Source: Phlebopus portentosus (taxonomy: Eukaryota; Basidiomycota; Agaricomycetes; Boletales; Boletinellaceae). Taken from it: a stretch of DNA of 64,000 bases. Below the pieces are notes generated by a model. It was not told the origin of the DNA, made no database searches, and worked only from the letters and a program-made list of their open reading frames with translations. Positions 24,045 through 36,691 of this stretch are shown one piece after another. Within the stretch, counting starts at the first letter, position 1. Each line of letters starts with the position of its first letter. Made by a program: the position numbers and the translations under genes. The stretch covers positions 1,240,001 through 1,304,000 of the forward strand of contig JAYXKI010000009.1 of assembly GCA_037892935.1 (NCBI GenBank), in the 5' to 3' direction.

Positions 24045-26373
24045 GTTGACGATATCTGGCTTGAAACTGTCTGCACATTGATCCTTTTGAACCTTTCGAC
24101 TTCCAATGGTACCATAGCCCCCGTGGTGTCCCTGTTCTGTTAATCAAGGCTAAAGCAGGCAACGCGATGGCAATCTTGTCGAATGCCGCCCTTTGGCGAT
24201 GACTCACGGCACTTGAACAGCATTCCAAGTAATTCCGATTGTGTATAGATCTATACCGATCATCCTGATCTTAAGGATCGTCACAGGCATCTCTCCCACC
24301 ACTCGACATGTGTCTGCTGTCTGTTGACTTCGCTGATGAATACAGAGAATTTCAGAAAAGATCACTGACGTTTCATCTGTGATGAAGCGACAGACAACCG
24401 TTTGGCACGAGGCAGCAAGGCCGATACATGCACTCGTGTTGTACAGCCGAAAATTCCGGGCATGCAAAGAGGAACGATTGGAAGCAAGAATTTCAAGCTT
24501 GGTTGGCCTGAACTATAGTCCGTTCGTTGCGTCGTTACATAAAAACATCGCGTTCCTTTCCTGCAAGACCTGACAGAAAATACAGAAGGGTCCTTAAGCG
24601 GTCTTTCGGCTCATTCGGAAAGTGATACATGTGTTCGGAGGTGATGCTACGCAGAAATTAATCTAGTTGATGCCATTCCCGCCAGTTCTTCTAGTACGTT
24701 TCTACTCCAATGAAAAACATGACTCTTACACTACTCTTTGAAGGCCTTTTGCTGGGAAACTCTTCAGGAAGCCCGGGCTTTGATCATTATGTTTTAACTG
24801 GGTCACTTCGTTCCTGCGATGGAACGTAACACACAACTTTCCGGCCTAGTACAGCTGAAGTCATCTTCCTATTCCACTTAACTGCGATAATTAGCCTCCC
24901 GTGATCGGAATGTATCAAATGGCAATTGTCCCAGACTAGGACAATATGGTTTTAGGACTGCCGTTTTACCTTTGATGCAGCTCATATCTCCCCTGCGTTC
25001 ATGTTTCTTTTCTGACTAGGTGTACACTGACCGCGCCTAAACACCCCTAGAATTCTTCTTGGTACCTGAGGAGACGCTGTGGCACCTGCCTGTTCTCGAC
25101 CGCAATGGCTAGTCGGTGTGACTAAAACAATGTAAAGTATCCGGGGCTTCTAGATGATCCGTCTTCCCTTCACGTGCCAGCATCTATCAACCAGCATGAT
25201 CGTCAGGCCTTTCAGATCTGACAACTTGAGAACTGGATTAATTATTTCCTCCGAGACTCATGAAAATACACTGCCTTGGGCAGATTTTGAGACTGATCAA
25301 ACCCTCTATGGAGTACGAGAACTCCGGAATCGGGCTTCAGGATTATAAAATATCGGCGATTATTCTGACCCTTTGCCTTCGACTTCTCTAGGCACTGCGG
25401 TGGGCGAAATTTGGTCCAGACTTCTTCACCTCTTCTATTGCCCATCCCCGCAGGCGTCATACGCCACATCGAATTGTGCCTTTTGGCAGGGCAGAAGGGA
25501 CGTCCTTGAAAACGTTCGCGGGACGCCTATCTATTGAAGCCCCACAACACTTTATAGGCGCTGATGTCTTATGTTAGATCACTATACTTAGAATTGAATG
25601 AAAGGTCCTCTAGGCTTACGATATGCATTCTTGCGATTCTCGCGTTCTGCTGCTGTTTAAGCTAGGAAAGTCTCCGGCTTTCATCTGCCATGAGCCGTCG
25701 TCTTGATTTTTAAATTTTCTTCTCGGGCTCTATAGACTCTGTCCTTACGATGATGCCCAGAACCGTAAAGTCGCAGTTCAGTTATAGCCTGAACAGGTTT
25801 AATTCCAGGGCCCGTCGTCCTCTTCACTAATGTCTCTTCATCCATGAGATACTGTAGATGGGATCTTAGAAATTTAGAAACAAGAGGGAACCGATTCAGG
25901 TCCTGGGCCTTCGTTCTGAATGGAGATACACTCTTTTTTTGTGTGTTCTAACGTCACCTTCCCCTTTCAAGAATATGATTTTGATACATTTTCGATATGA
26001 AACGAATTCATATCGAACCAAATCCGAGCAACTGGGAGATCTCATTAAACGTATGCTATCATTTCAGATGACTTCTGTTGAAAGCATGGCACAAAAGCCG
26101 TGTCATTCATATCGCCGGTCCCAAAACGCGAAGAAGCACATAAGTATGTAACAGCTGATAGATACTGACAGTGAACTAAGATGTCCCGGCATCCGAGTCG
26201 TGGAGAAAGACGGGATGAGCGGCGCTACGTGAAACATAGGAAGCGACTCCGTCGACACGCCCAACTTGCAAGGCACTTTGAAAATGCTGTCTTATGGCTA
26301 GCCAGCGATGTTACAGAAATTAAACTTGGGGACAGTTGCGGATTTATGTTCGTAATGGTCGTTTCAAGTCACT
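24045..26373. other. No supported gene
   Basis: About 2.3 kb between the F-box gene and the membrane protein. Only short open frames are seen. 26181-26420 (+) is Arg-rich and overlaps the 3' end of the next gene on the other strand, so it is not supported. Confidence 0.4.
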
Positions 26374-28320
26374 TTAGGCTTCTGATGGTTCCGCGCCCGG
26401 CGACTCTCTGGTATGCGTAATCCTTCCTGATGGGCGCTTCGCTGTGCCGCTGCTCATCCCCATTCCACGCTTCCTCCTGGCACGAAGCATCATCGTGCGC
26501 TTTACACGCAGTTCTTCTGTCGTCAAGGCCCTCGATGGCCCGGAGGCTTCGGAACTGAAGGATGTGACTGTATCAGTGGTTGGTTGCCGCAAGAATTCCG
26601 GCCGGTCTCTAGTGCCCATGGACATTTGGGTTATCACGCTGGCCCGCTTCGCGCATTTCGGCCTACGCTTCGCAGACCGCCTACCTGTGTAGGGATGCGG
26701 TGAGTAAACACTGTTTTCTCGTGACATAGTCCTCGGCTTCACATATCCTGAACTTCGCTTACTCCCTCTTTCGTGCTTTTTCGACACGGTCAACGGGGCG
26801 CTGGAAGCCATCGAAGCAGCGCTACTGTCTACTCGTTCTTCCATTCTCAGACGTAGACCAATAGAATCAAAGGTAGCCACACCGTGTCCAAATCCAGAAA
26901 GAGGGTAGTTGCTCGCTCTGGCTTGATGACCCGTGGGCGTCGTATCCTCTGATGTCACCATATCGGCAACCGGAGCCTTCTGAGAGGAAAGCACGGTACG
27001 CCAACGATCCGAGCGAGCATAGCTTCCAGGAAGTGCCTGTGACCCGACCTGGTCGGTCTTCGAATCGCCTTCACTGCTTCCAGAAAGCGCAGCATAGATG
27101 CTGGAGCGTAGCGTGTCTCCCCATCCGCTGGGGCTTCGTTCTTCATCTTTTCGGGTACGCGTAAAACCGAAAGGCGGAGTAGGAAGAGTATAGTTTTGCT
27201 CCTCGCCACCGGCCTGTGTTGCTTCGGTCTTCCTTAGAGGTGACTGAGCAATGTTCTGCTGGTTTCGCACGGGTGACGACTTGATATTCAGCGGCGCCCA
27301 GGGCATGTACGACCCATTCCCCTCCACTCCCAAGTATCGTTGCGTTCCATATGGCTGGGGCTCCCGTGGAACCCCATACTCGCGTATAGGCGAAGGGGCA
27401 GCTTCGTCACCAGAACTAGGAAGATCTCCTGACACATAGTTTCTGACCCGCAGGGGCCCCAATAGACGATCAGGCGCCTGGACGGAACTATCGGTGCTGG
27501 AATGAGGAGCCACAGGGCGCATTAGAGTCGTCGGATAACCATGAGGAGAGCTACTGGCTGCATGCAATGCAGGAAGGTACGGATGGTTGCCTTGCGAGTT
27601 GGTGTACGCCGTCTCAGGAAAGGGCGTCGAATGGACCTTCTGGTCGAAGCCATTCCCAGGCGTATCCAGATATAGCCCAAGTCCAAGCCCAAGGTCTTGG
27701 TTCTCGACATCTTCATCATGTTTGCTGCTGAAGCAACACGTGAAACCTTTACGTCGAGATCGTAATAACCAAGCAGCTAACGAAAATATACAAGCCATCG
27801 AGACGACTGCGATAGATCCTATACCAACATAGAACTCTATTGAATGCGATGCGGCTGCAACTGTGGGAGCTGACGAAGCAGAGGCTGAGAACTGACTCGC
27901 ATCCATCGTCGAAGTTACTGTCCCTGACCTTGACAAGGAAGAGTTACTAGGCTTTGCCGTCAAAGCGTTCGACCGAAATGAAGAATCGGCCAAGGGAGCT
28001 GTACTTCTAGCCTGCGAGATGTTCGTAGACGATGCATACGTAGACGCCACTGATGATGATATTGTCAAAGATGAAAAAGGCTGAGAACTGCTGCTTGGAA
28101 TAGCATGATGTCCAGGCTGAGCATGTCCTGTCGAGGTGACTTGCTCCTCTGGGACAGTGCTGAACGCTTGCTGCTTTTGATCTGGATTGTCGCCTGCGAC
28201 ACCTCTCTGCCCTCCGGAGTCAAGCAGTACTCCCCCACCTGGGTTGAAAATTACTCCGATCTGGCGCCTCGAATGCGATCGGCGCCGCCGAGGTCGCATA
28301 AGTGATCGGATTAAGCGCAC
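26374..28320 (-). CDS. Ser-rich single-pass membrane protein, 648 aa
   Basis: One uninterrupted frame, unusual for this window. After a basic N-terminus (RPRRRRSHSRRQIG) comes a Ser/Thr/Ala-rich region of about 120 residues. A single membrane span follows near residues 162-185 (YVGIGSIAVVSMACIFSLAA), then basic residues and a Cys pair (RSRRKGFTCCF), and a long disordered tail rich in Pro, Ser and Arg. The layout (Ser/Thr-rich outside, one span, long inside tail) resembles fungal wall-stress-sensor-like proteins, but no Cys-rich WSC domain or classical signal peptide is visible. An upstream exon carrying a signal peptide is possible. Function not recognised. Confidence 0.65.
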   Translation of the reverse strand: MRLIRSLMRPRRRRSHSRRQIGVIFNPGGGVLLDSGGQRGVAGDNPDQKQQAFSTVPEEQVTSTGHAQPGHHAIPSSSSQPFSSLTISSSVASTYASSTNISQARSTAPLADSSFRSNALTAKPSNSSLSRSGTVTSTMDASQFSASASSAPTVAAASHSIEFYVGIGSIAVVSMACIFSLAAWLLRSRRKGFTCCFSSKHDEDVENQDLGLGLGLYLDTPGNGFDQKVHSTPFPETAYTNSQGNHPYLPALHAASSSPHGYPTTLMRPVAPHSSTDSSVQAPDRLLGPLRVRNYVSGDLPSSGDEAAPSPIREYGVPREPQPYGTQRYLGVEGNGSYMPWAPLNIKSSPVRNQQNIAQSPLRKTEATQAGGEEQNYTLPTPPFGFTRTRKDEERSPSGWGDTLRSSIYAALSGSSEGDSKTDQVGSQALPGSYARSDRWRTVLSSQKAPVADMVTSEDTTPTGHQARASNYPLSGFGHGVATFDSIGLRLRMEERVDSSAASMASSAPLTVSKKHERGSKRSSGYVKPRTMSRENSVYSPHPYTGRRSAKRRPKCAKRASVITQMSMGTRDRPEFLRQPTTDTVTSFSSEASGPSRALTTEELRVKRTMMLRARRKRGMGMSSGTAKRPSGRITHTRESPGAEPSEA

Positions 28321-28748
28321 CAGGCGCTAAGATAAAAGGTATACAGGAAGAAAGTTTGCTTATATGAAGCCAAGATTCAGACGACAGGTAACAAAATGGG
28401 TCGTCGAGGATTCCTTTGAGTACCGACTTGGACCAGGGGCTGGCATACTATCTGACCAAGACGTTGTCTCACTCCCAATCCATCCAAATATAATTGAAAA
28501 TTCGGACATTACCCTTCTCCTGAGGGAAAAAACTCTTGCATGATTTTGAGAAGGAATCGCCTAAAAAGCATGCAAATGAAATAAGAATGAATGCGAATGA
28601 GTAAAACATCCTCTTTTACTGGTAGTAACTTTAGGTAAGTGCGTGTTACGTAATGCTAGCCCGGGCCAAACCGGTAGAGGATTATTCGACAGCGCGCACT
28701 TTCACTGTTCACCGCGTACGACAACGACGGCGACGAATACGAACATCC
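28321..28748. other. Divergent promoter region
   Basis: Between two genes transcribed away from each other (membrane protein on -, QCR2 on +). No gene. The + strand frame stays open upstream of 28749 as far as an ATG at 28653, so QCR2 could start 32 codons earlier. Confidence 0.45.
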
Positions 28749-30250
28749 ATGCTGGCTGCTAGAGCGACGGCGCGTCGAGCCACGCGGCTGTTGAGAACCT
28801 TTGCGACAGCTGTCGATGTATCTGGTGTTAAGGTCGCGGCCGTCGACAATGGCCAACCAACATCTGCCGTCACTTTCCTCTTCAAAGCCGGAAGCCGTTA
28901 TGAGACCAAGCCAGGTCTCGCAAATGTCTTGAAAAACTTCTCGTTTAAGGCATGCATACTTTTCTATCTGAGAAAAATTGATCTGTATAGTAACTCATTT
29001 TTGTAGGGTACATCAAAACGGTCGGCGTTAGGAACGGTTCGAGAAGCTGAACTACTTGGTGGTGTACTCTCTACAAGCTTGACGCGTGAACACCTTGCAT
29101 TAACTGCCGAGTTTCTTCGCGGAGATGAGTGAGTTACGGCGCTGCGATTTTTCTGGCAAAGTGTGTCTGACAAATAGCAGGGATGCCTTCGTGGACATCC
29201 TCTCCTCGGTAGTTTCATCCTCAAAATTCTCACCTTGGGAACTCAAAGAGTCCGTACTTCCTACTATCGAGGCAGAGACCAGTGCTGCATCTGCAGATCC
29301 TACCGCAGTAGCGATTGAGCTGGCTCATGCTATTGCGTTCCATTCTGGACTCGGCTCGTCTATTTTTGCACCTTTCCATCCCTCCTTCACCATCGAGGAT
29401 GTTAAATCTTTCGCTGGGCAGGCCTTTTCCAAGGATAACCTTGTCGTCTTAGGCACTGGCATTGACCAGGAGGCTTTGTCCAGACTTTTGGAGAAGAACC
29501 TTAAGGTGACATCCACTGGAGCGGCGTTGTCATCTCCTGCTTCTCAATACTTCGGAGGAGAGACGCGACTAAGTCTTACGGAAGGCCCGCAAACCGTCTT
29601 CGTTGGGTTTGGAAAAGCCGGTACTCCTCCTCCAGAAGTCGCTGTGCTCGCTGCCCACCTATCGACTACGCCATCTATCAAATGGTCTGCCAGCCTTTCG
29701 CCTATTGCTTCTGCCATTCCCGCGGGTACATCCGTACGGCCCGTCCTGCTTCCTTACTCTGACGCGACTCTGTTCGGTCTGCTCGCGCAAGGCGAGTCTG
29801 CATCTGACGTCAGGGAAGCTGCGGCTGCGTCTGTCAAGATTCTGAGGGACACCACCGCAACTGGCTCCGTTAAACCCGAGGAGCTCAAGGCGGCGATCGC
29901 CAAAGCCAAATTTGCGGCAGCCAGCGCCGTGGAGGATCGCGAGGGCTTCATCTCCACATTTGGTCCGAAGGTGTTTTTTTTTACCATTTCTGCCGTACTA
30001 TGTAACCTGAGCGACTGTCGTCATAGGTGCTCTCGGGATCCGAGACTTCACTGAGCAGTCTGTACAGCGCTTTGGATGGCGTCACTGCGAGCAACTTCAC
30101 GAAGGTAAAGTTGCCGAGATTGTACTTATGTGAAATACTCTTATAATTTTCTTCTGTTAGGTCACGTCTTCACTCGTCAAGACAACGCCCACATTCATTG
30201 CTATCGGTGATACAACTGCTCTTCCTTACAAGAGTGAAATCGGGCTCTAA
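28749..30250 (+). CDS. QCR2: Cytochrome bc1 complex core protein 2, mitochondrial
   Basis: Core 2 subunit of respiratory complex III in the inner mitochondrial membrane, an inactive member of the M16 peptidase fold. Exons 28749-28949, 29007-29128, 29181-29970, 30027-30104 and 30161-30250 give 426 aa. The N-terminus MLAARATARRATRLLRTFAT is an arginine-rich, acid-free import presequence, which is why 28749 is preferred to the ATG at 28653. Family signs: VTFLFKAGSRYE, GTSKRSALGTVREAELLGG, SLTREHLALTAEFLRGD, and the C-terminus TPTFIAIGDTTALPYKSEIG. The zinc motif HXXEH of active peptidases is absent, as expected. Oddity: the first intron (28950-29006) starts GC rather than GT, and no GT donor keeps the frame. 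It is convergent with the polymerase gene, 199 bp apart. Confidence 0.92.
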
Positions 30251-30449
30251 GCTCTTGCTAGATAGAAACCAGGTATCCATTAACTCTGTGAATGCCAGCG
30301 TAATCTCTTAATTTCCAAACGACGCATGGTGTGCACAATTTGTCTTGTCTAAGAGAAGCCGACTATTTTCTCCATCAGCCTTGATTCCATTATCGAAAAC
30401 GGTTCAACTGAATCAATATTTATTGGGGAATTGGTTAAACGAACTAAAA

Positions 30450-33400
30450 TTACAAGGAAGTCGGCAGGGCGCGTATACGCTCATGGGGCTCTTGCCATGG
30501 TACACCTTGATGCGATACGCAGGATCGGTAGAACGCCTAGTCAGGACAAGCTCAGACCTTGAACGGAGCAACTCACCCAGGATGTGGAAAATTTCCTCTT
30601 CTGTTTCTGAGGCTATCAGGTCGACTGGATAGGAGAATGCGGCATCAATCGGGGAGCACGGAGAGGGGGTAGGTTCCAGGGGTACATTCAAGAATTGATA
30701 AATTGAGGTAACATGAAAGGCCGTGCAGGGACACAAAGAATCCAGTGGGTAAAACAAGGAAAAAACGATGTCGAGGAGATATACATTGGAAATTCGTAAA
30801 TTATGGAATAATATCATCAGGAGTTACTCCATACAAAAAAATGACCTGGACACACCTGGAACCATCCTCTTTCCACTATTATCGCGCATCGCTCTCCTGG
30901 CTAGACCATGCTGGCTTAATGAGTAACCCATTGACTTGGCTTTCAGACGAATCGCACGGTTAAACTAAACGGGTAATAGATATGTTGAGTAAAGGTCAAA
31001 CTGGAACCATGATCGGCTTACGATATCATCGCCCTTTATTATGCTCCAATTAGATAAATTCGTATTGTGAGAATGTGTCGCTTACCGTGTAGTAAATCAG
31101 AGCGCCGCCTCTTTCGTGATAGGGAACGGCGAGAATATCTAAGGGAAAAATTCGTTCCCAACCCTCCTAGCCTTGATCGTTGTTTTGACGTACCAATGCG
31201 GCGTCTGGGACTGCCTTCGTCCCGACGACACAAGCCTCTATAGGTTTGCTCTAGATCACCAAAGTCTTCCGGGATAGCCAAGTCCTCCGTGAGGATACCC
31301 TGCAGGTGTAGCTCTTTTAACAAGAGACGTAGAACGCCTTTGATGACTACACTTTAGCATACGAGACAAGGAAAGAGATAAACGCTTTTCTGACCTCGAT
31401 GCGTCTTTCCGTCATCTGTCGGACGTGTCATGAGAATGTCGATGTCTCCACATGTCTCTGCACCCCTGGAAAGTCATTGAGACAGATGCCAGTCGCTGTT
31501 ACGATGGACGAAAACAATATACCTGCGGTAGCTACCCATTAGTTGAAAGGAGAGCTTCGGATCAATCCCGAGAGCTTGGCGAGTTTTTCAACATCCTCGC
31601 ATACTTATCGCACCATCGAATTCTTGAACTTACCCATGGACTTGATCATATTGAAGATCTCCTCGACTTCTTTTCGAGGAATACGCGTATTAATATCTGT
31701 GTTTGTCGTGAGGCCGAATTGCTGGGAACAATTCTATCTCACGAACCGTCATAGTATTTGAGCCCAATCTAGAGGGGGAAAGCTGCTTTACTAGAAAACA
31801 GGTCACAACGACATGACATACCTCTTGTACTTCAGATAACTTTATACCACTCGTCCTGTTTCTTATATCCTCGAGTGTCTTACAGCCCATTATGTACCAT
31901 TTTTTAGCCGTCTCTAGCCCTGAGGAATATAAGCCGGCGGAAAGGATACCAAGGACGACTATTTATAAACTCACCTACGCCGTAAATATTCGTAAAACTC
32001 TTGATGGCCTGCACATCCTCGGTATTATCGAATTTGATCCTCTCGAGATCTCCGGTCTCAATGATCTCTACAATCTTTCAGATAATGAGAACATGCCACA
32101 TAATTCTTTTATTGTGAGCATTATACCTTTTTGGCCGTTTTGGCACCAACGCCTCTGATAGAAATGGCATCCTCATAATTCCTGATTCTTTTGGGTGTGC
32201 TCTGATTGCTCGGATAGCTGAAACCTGCACGTCAGGACAGCAAAATATGGGCAGTATCAACAAACCATTCGTACATTTTCCATAGCTGAACACCCTCCAG
32301 CGTTGCTCTCTGGCATCTCCGGATATTTTCGTCTTGTTAATTTCTTCCAGTGCCGAAAGCTAGCAAGAGTATTTTGAAAGCTGTCCAGGAATACGAGAAA
32401 TGTATGCACCTTATCAACGATGTCTTGATTCACGCATTTCGCTCCGCTAACCGGCCCTTGGTCACAAGTCCAGCGCTACAGAGATTCAAATAAAGACTGC
32501 TCTTGAGCAGATTGATGGTTACGCACGGGTTTTGGTACTTCTTTAGCGGAGGATGGCTTCTCATCCCCAGAACTTCGGTCGCTAAGAGACGACAACTGAC
32601 CCCGATGAATGAGTGAAATATCGCAATGGACGATGTGATATGAACCGGACCTCCTTTTGTTCTTGCTGCTCCTTACGTGCTTGGTCATAGAACTCTGCTA
32701 GCGGATCATCGGCTGAGGCCCCCTCTGAAGATTTACTTGCTTCTCGATCGCCTGGCTTCGGAGTAGCAGATTTATCCGCAGTCGCGTGTTCCTGAGCTGT
32801 GAAGTCTCTATGAAAATGCCATTCAAAAGTTACACTGATTATGACACTGAAGACTGATAAGAAAACTCACTCTATGCCGCTATAATCTTCATCCGAAGGT
32901 TCCATTGGCCGCGGAGCAGAAGCGACCTTACCGAGTCGATGTACCTTAAGATACTCCGGAGTTTTCTCTGAAGATGCATCTATTCGACTAGGAAAAGCAG
33001 CAAACCAGAATTCCGGAGCGCTCTGTCTTCTTTCTGTCACCCAAGTCCATGTGAGAGTCGGGATATACATAGGGATTTCGTCAAGAGACTTCAGCCCAAG
33101 CGCCTTCAAAGTTACTGCCGCGCTTGCTTCTGTCACTATGTGAGTAACTGTCTCTGGATCGTACGATGGAACAACGGTAGCTCCTTTCTTGCGAAGCTGA
33201 AAGTAAATGAAAACTTAGCACACGGATGTCGCTGATGGTCTATTTACTGACATGATCCATCTTCCTTCGAGTACTTTGGGACGCCGTGTAATAGTCACCG
33301 CCAACGTAGAATATCGCCTTGTCTCGCAAAGGCAATTTATCGGTAGATGCCTTCGCAAGGTAGTCCCTGAACTTCTCCTGTATATGAACAGCGTATTCTC

Positions 33401-34429
33401 TTGGAGTCATTCTCTTCTCCATTTCTTCCTCTTTCTTACGAGCGGCGGCCTCCCGGTCCCTTTCAGCCTTTTTTGTCTTCTTTCCTTTCCGCACAGATTT
33501 AACTGAAGGCCTGGGGCGAAGAACGCGTGACACATGTAGTGATGGAGAACTGGGACCAGGAGAGTTCGACGGAGATGTTATGTTGCTATTGTCAGCCACA
33601 GTTGGCTCGTCACATTCGAGAACTTTCCGTTTCCTCAATATACTCTCTCTGCGCTCCGTCATTCCACTATTTGAGACTTTCGTCATTTGGTTCTCTGGAG
33701 ATCTAGATGCTTTATTACGACGTGCATCCGAGAGAACGTGTGCATCATCAATGCTGTCCCTGTCAGTGACTACCGGCAGGCAATCTTCGGAAGAAGGCAT
33801 TTTCTCCTTCTGGGGAAAGTAGATATCTCGTCCGTTACCTGGAGAGACAGGACCTCCCATGTCGTCCCAATTATGAGGCCGGTTATCTCTGTCTTGGCGA
33901 TGGGAATTGGAGCTATACAAGAATACGACATTGAGATCTGCAGTCAGCCGATTTGAAGAAGTACCAACTGTTCTGCCACGGAAATTGTATTTGTTGCGCA
34001 ACGAATGTCCTTTGGGGGGTGGACCGAGACATCCTCTTCTTTACGGTTCAGACCAGTGCTATCTTGGACAGAGCTGAAACGCGCATGAGGGGTGTGGTGG
34101 AGCAGATCAATGTCGCGCAGCAATGTCAATGAAGCTTACAGACGTACCTTAGATTATCGTTTTGTGAGGATAACGATTGAAAATAATCAGAAAGCCCAGA
34201 TGCTTCACGCTCCCTCTGCGAAGGACTCGTCAGATATTCACCGTCTGGTTTCCATAGTTTCCTCCTATGCATGACGCAAAATCGATCAGTCAAGACCAAC
34301 CTTATTAATGAAGTCGAATCAAAACCTTTTAGCTCGCAGTCGCATTCTAGCCTCATATTCCTCAATATCACCTTCAGGCATCTCCGCAAGAGCATTTTGT
34401 TGCTTGAGAAATTCTGTCAAGTCGTCCAT
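30450..34429 (-). CDS. Family X DNA polymerase (Pol lambda / Pol4-like) with BRCT domain
   Basis: Gap-filling polymerase for base-excision repair and end joining in the nucleus. 22 exons (high to low): 34326-34429, 34148-34264, 34045-34073, 33252-33937, 32871-33196, 32651-32807, 32527-32595, 32410-32475, 32275-32359, 32127-32217, 31975-32074, 31822-31919, 31747-31768, 31634-31696, 31523-31574, 31395-31465, 31194-31337, 31086-31138, 31022-31033, 30856-30964, 30577-30624, 30450-30505; about 852 aa. Domains: a BRCT domain from about residue 280 to 370 (AIFYVGGDYYTAS, ETVTHIVTEA, WTWVTERR), a helix-hairpin-helix (ISIRGVGAKTAKK, FTNIYGVG), the nucleotidyltransferase motif MGSYRRGAETCGDIDIL with catalytic Asp pair, then the thumb to GVPWQEPHERI. 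Oddities: a 12-nt exon (GDDI), and one missing base between HP and KRI in the tenth exon (run at 32189-32195). The third exon's ends are uncertain. Confidence 0.85.
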
Positions 34430-35356
34430 GATGGAGAGCAAGTTCAATACCGATTGGTTGAAGGTTCGAAGAGAATAAGTGCTTGAGCAGTGCCTGTCGA
34501 TATGGAAGATGGGAAAGATGCGAAATATATTCTGTGGCTTGAATAAAGAGAAGATGTGCGTCATCTCGAGTCGGTTGACCAAAGATATTAGATAAGAGTA
34601 GGTACGTTTGGTCATTTTCTCACGACGATCACTTCCAAACCTAGTAAGTCCGCACTTCTTCTCTCTCTTGAGTTCTTCCTTTGAGTCTCGTGCACCTCCT
34701 CGTTTCATAGACCGCGAAATTCCCAAGTCATTGATGAAAAAGGACTATTTTCATCCCAATTTGACACAATTACGCCGCCAAGCGACTCTTCGGCTTCCGC
34801 AAGGGTCATATTTTCAGACAAACAAAGGTCTTTTCAAATTTGATCTTTTGTCAGTCAGGATCCAAGCACGACTTTAAGTTAATGTTAATGGGATGCCCCA
34901 TACACAATGACCGCTCTCCATATTTGCCTCGTCCCGAGTTTCAAATCAACGTGTAAAAAAATTCCGAATTTTCTCTGCATGGAAGCGAACTCCAGACTCA
35001 GTTGGTTCTATGTCATAGCGGCGCCTGTGAAGCATCTTCTGGCCGCTTATTGGAGCAGGTACACCATCAGATGCTGTGTCAAGAAGGGCGAGACTACTAT
35101 ACTCTATCGCGGGGACCTGACTGCCTGGCCGCATCCTGCCGTTTAGTTCTCCTCTCGTCTAGAACCTACGATTACCGGCGCTTCAATATTCAGATTGTAT
35201 CATATCCATGTGGCCTTAAACTCACATTGAGAATATCTTATAATCTGGCCTGAAAAGATTCCCGCGCTTGCTGATGCCGTAAGGCCTTTAGACCTTCCCC
35301 TCTTCTGGTATCTTCCCTTTGCCCAGTATCTTCTGCGCGACGCAGCCCATCGGGGC
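34430..35356. other. Divergent promoter region
   Basis: About 0.9 kb between the polymerase (-) and the methyltransferase (+). Only short, unsupported open frames. Confidence 0.45.
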
Positions 35357-36571
35357 ATGAATCAGGACAATTTTGAAATCGAAAGCACTCTCAACGGCAC
35401 ATATCATCCTGAGGAGGAAGATTCTGGCAGCGATCGAGACTCATCAAACTCGGTATATAGCATGTCGTCTGGTGAAATCGAGGACCATTTTATCGAAAAG
35501 CATGATCGCCGATTCCATTCTCATGGCAATGGACGTCCTGGACAATACCCTTTTCCTGTGGATGACTTGGAGAGCCAGGTACAGTTCAAATTTTGAAATT
35601 CACACGTATACCATAATTCTGCTGCAGAGGTTGGACCACATGCACGATCTCGTCAAAGACTTGCTAGATGGGCACAACTATCGTGGTCCCGTTCAACAAA
35701 CCTTAGCTGTGAGAGCAGATGGTCATAGAGTACGTATTCTCGACATTGGCACAGGGAACGGAAAATGGTACGTCCTGTCACACACCTCTCATCGTTCGTT
35801 ATTCATGGGTCGATCAGGGTGGAAGAAATGGCAGATGAATTTCCTCATACCAAAGTGTATGGCCTTGATATTGGTATGCTTCCCGCTATGCACGCGTTTA
35901 CCCCATTTCATACCTGCGCGTTAGTACCGCTTGCTACGCGATATCCCGCAGAGAATGTGCAATTTGAAGTCCACGATATCAACTCGACGACAAGATGGGC
36001 TCAGGGCCGCTTTGACTTTGTGCACATGAGGCAAACATGCTTTTCTGTCAGTGGCTTGTTCTTTGGTCCGATTCGACTCTAAGCCCTGGAACTCCAGCCC
36101 GTAAACGTCACCTCTGTCATACGGGAGATCTCTCGGATACTACGGCCTCAGGGCCTTTTCCTCGCATGCGAGTGGATACCGGGCATTTTCAGAATGGATG
36201 GATCCGATGTTACCCCATTGACAAATCACTCTACAGAAATTCTCAACCGTCTTCATGATTTCTCTACACACCAACGCCTTTTCTGCGACCCATCAAGCAT
36301 TCCGGTGATGCTGATTGAAAGTGCGGCATTTGAGAATGTAGTTGCAGAGCGACATTTCGTGTACCTCGATGAGACAGCCCTAGGACGACGTGCTAAGCAG
36401 TCGTTGCTTGACTTCGCGCGTGCATCACGATACTACTTACTCGACTCTGGGATAGCCGTATCAGAAATCGGACAGTATCTCATGGACTTACGGAGTGGTT
36501 TGGACAACGGTGGCGAAATGTGTCTCATTTATCTGACGGTGTATGCAAGGAGAAAAGTAATGCTGCAGTAA
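35357..36571 (+). CDS. SAM-dependent methyltransferase (class I)
   Basis: Exons 35357-35578, 35628-35767, 35818-35873, 35925-36046 and 36098-36571 join in phase to 337 aa. An acidic, Ser-rich N-terminal 60 residues is followed by a Rossmann fold: motif I ILDIGTGNGKW, the acidic loop KVYGLDIG, VQFEVHDINS (motif II region), FDFVHMR (motif III/post II) and ISRILRPQGLFLACEW. The order and spacing resemble fungal LaeA-type and related small-molecule or regulatory methyltransferases. Substrate not readable. The acceptor before 36098 was selected because it alone keeps the frame from TCFS into PVNVTSV. Confidence 0.82.
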
Positions 36572-36691
36572 TAGACCTTAGGCACCGGATATAAATAAAG
36601 GTCAATGTGGTTGATATGGATCTATGCCGCTAAAAGAGTATGGACTCAAGAGCATGAAAAATAAATAAGTTGTGAAAGTTTGCGAAAAATA

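Noticed and set aside
31523..31640. Apparent second frame break in the polymerase (AKLSG / IDPKLS)
   Set aside because: An acceptor at 31575 removes the upstream bases and gives MALGIDPKLSF in phase, so no error is needed.
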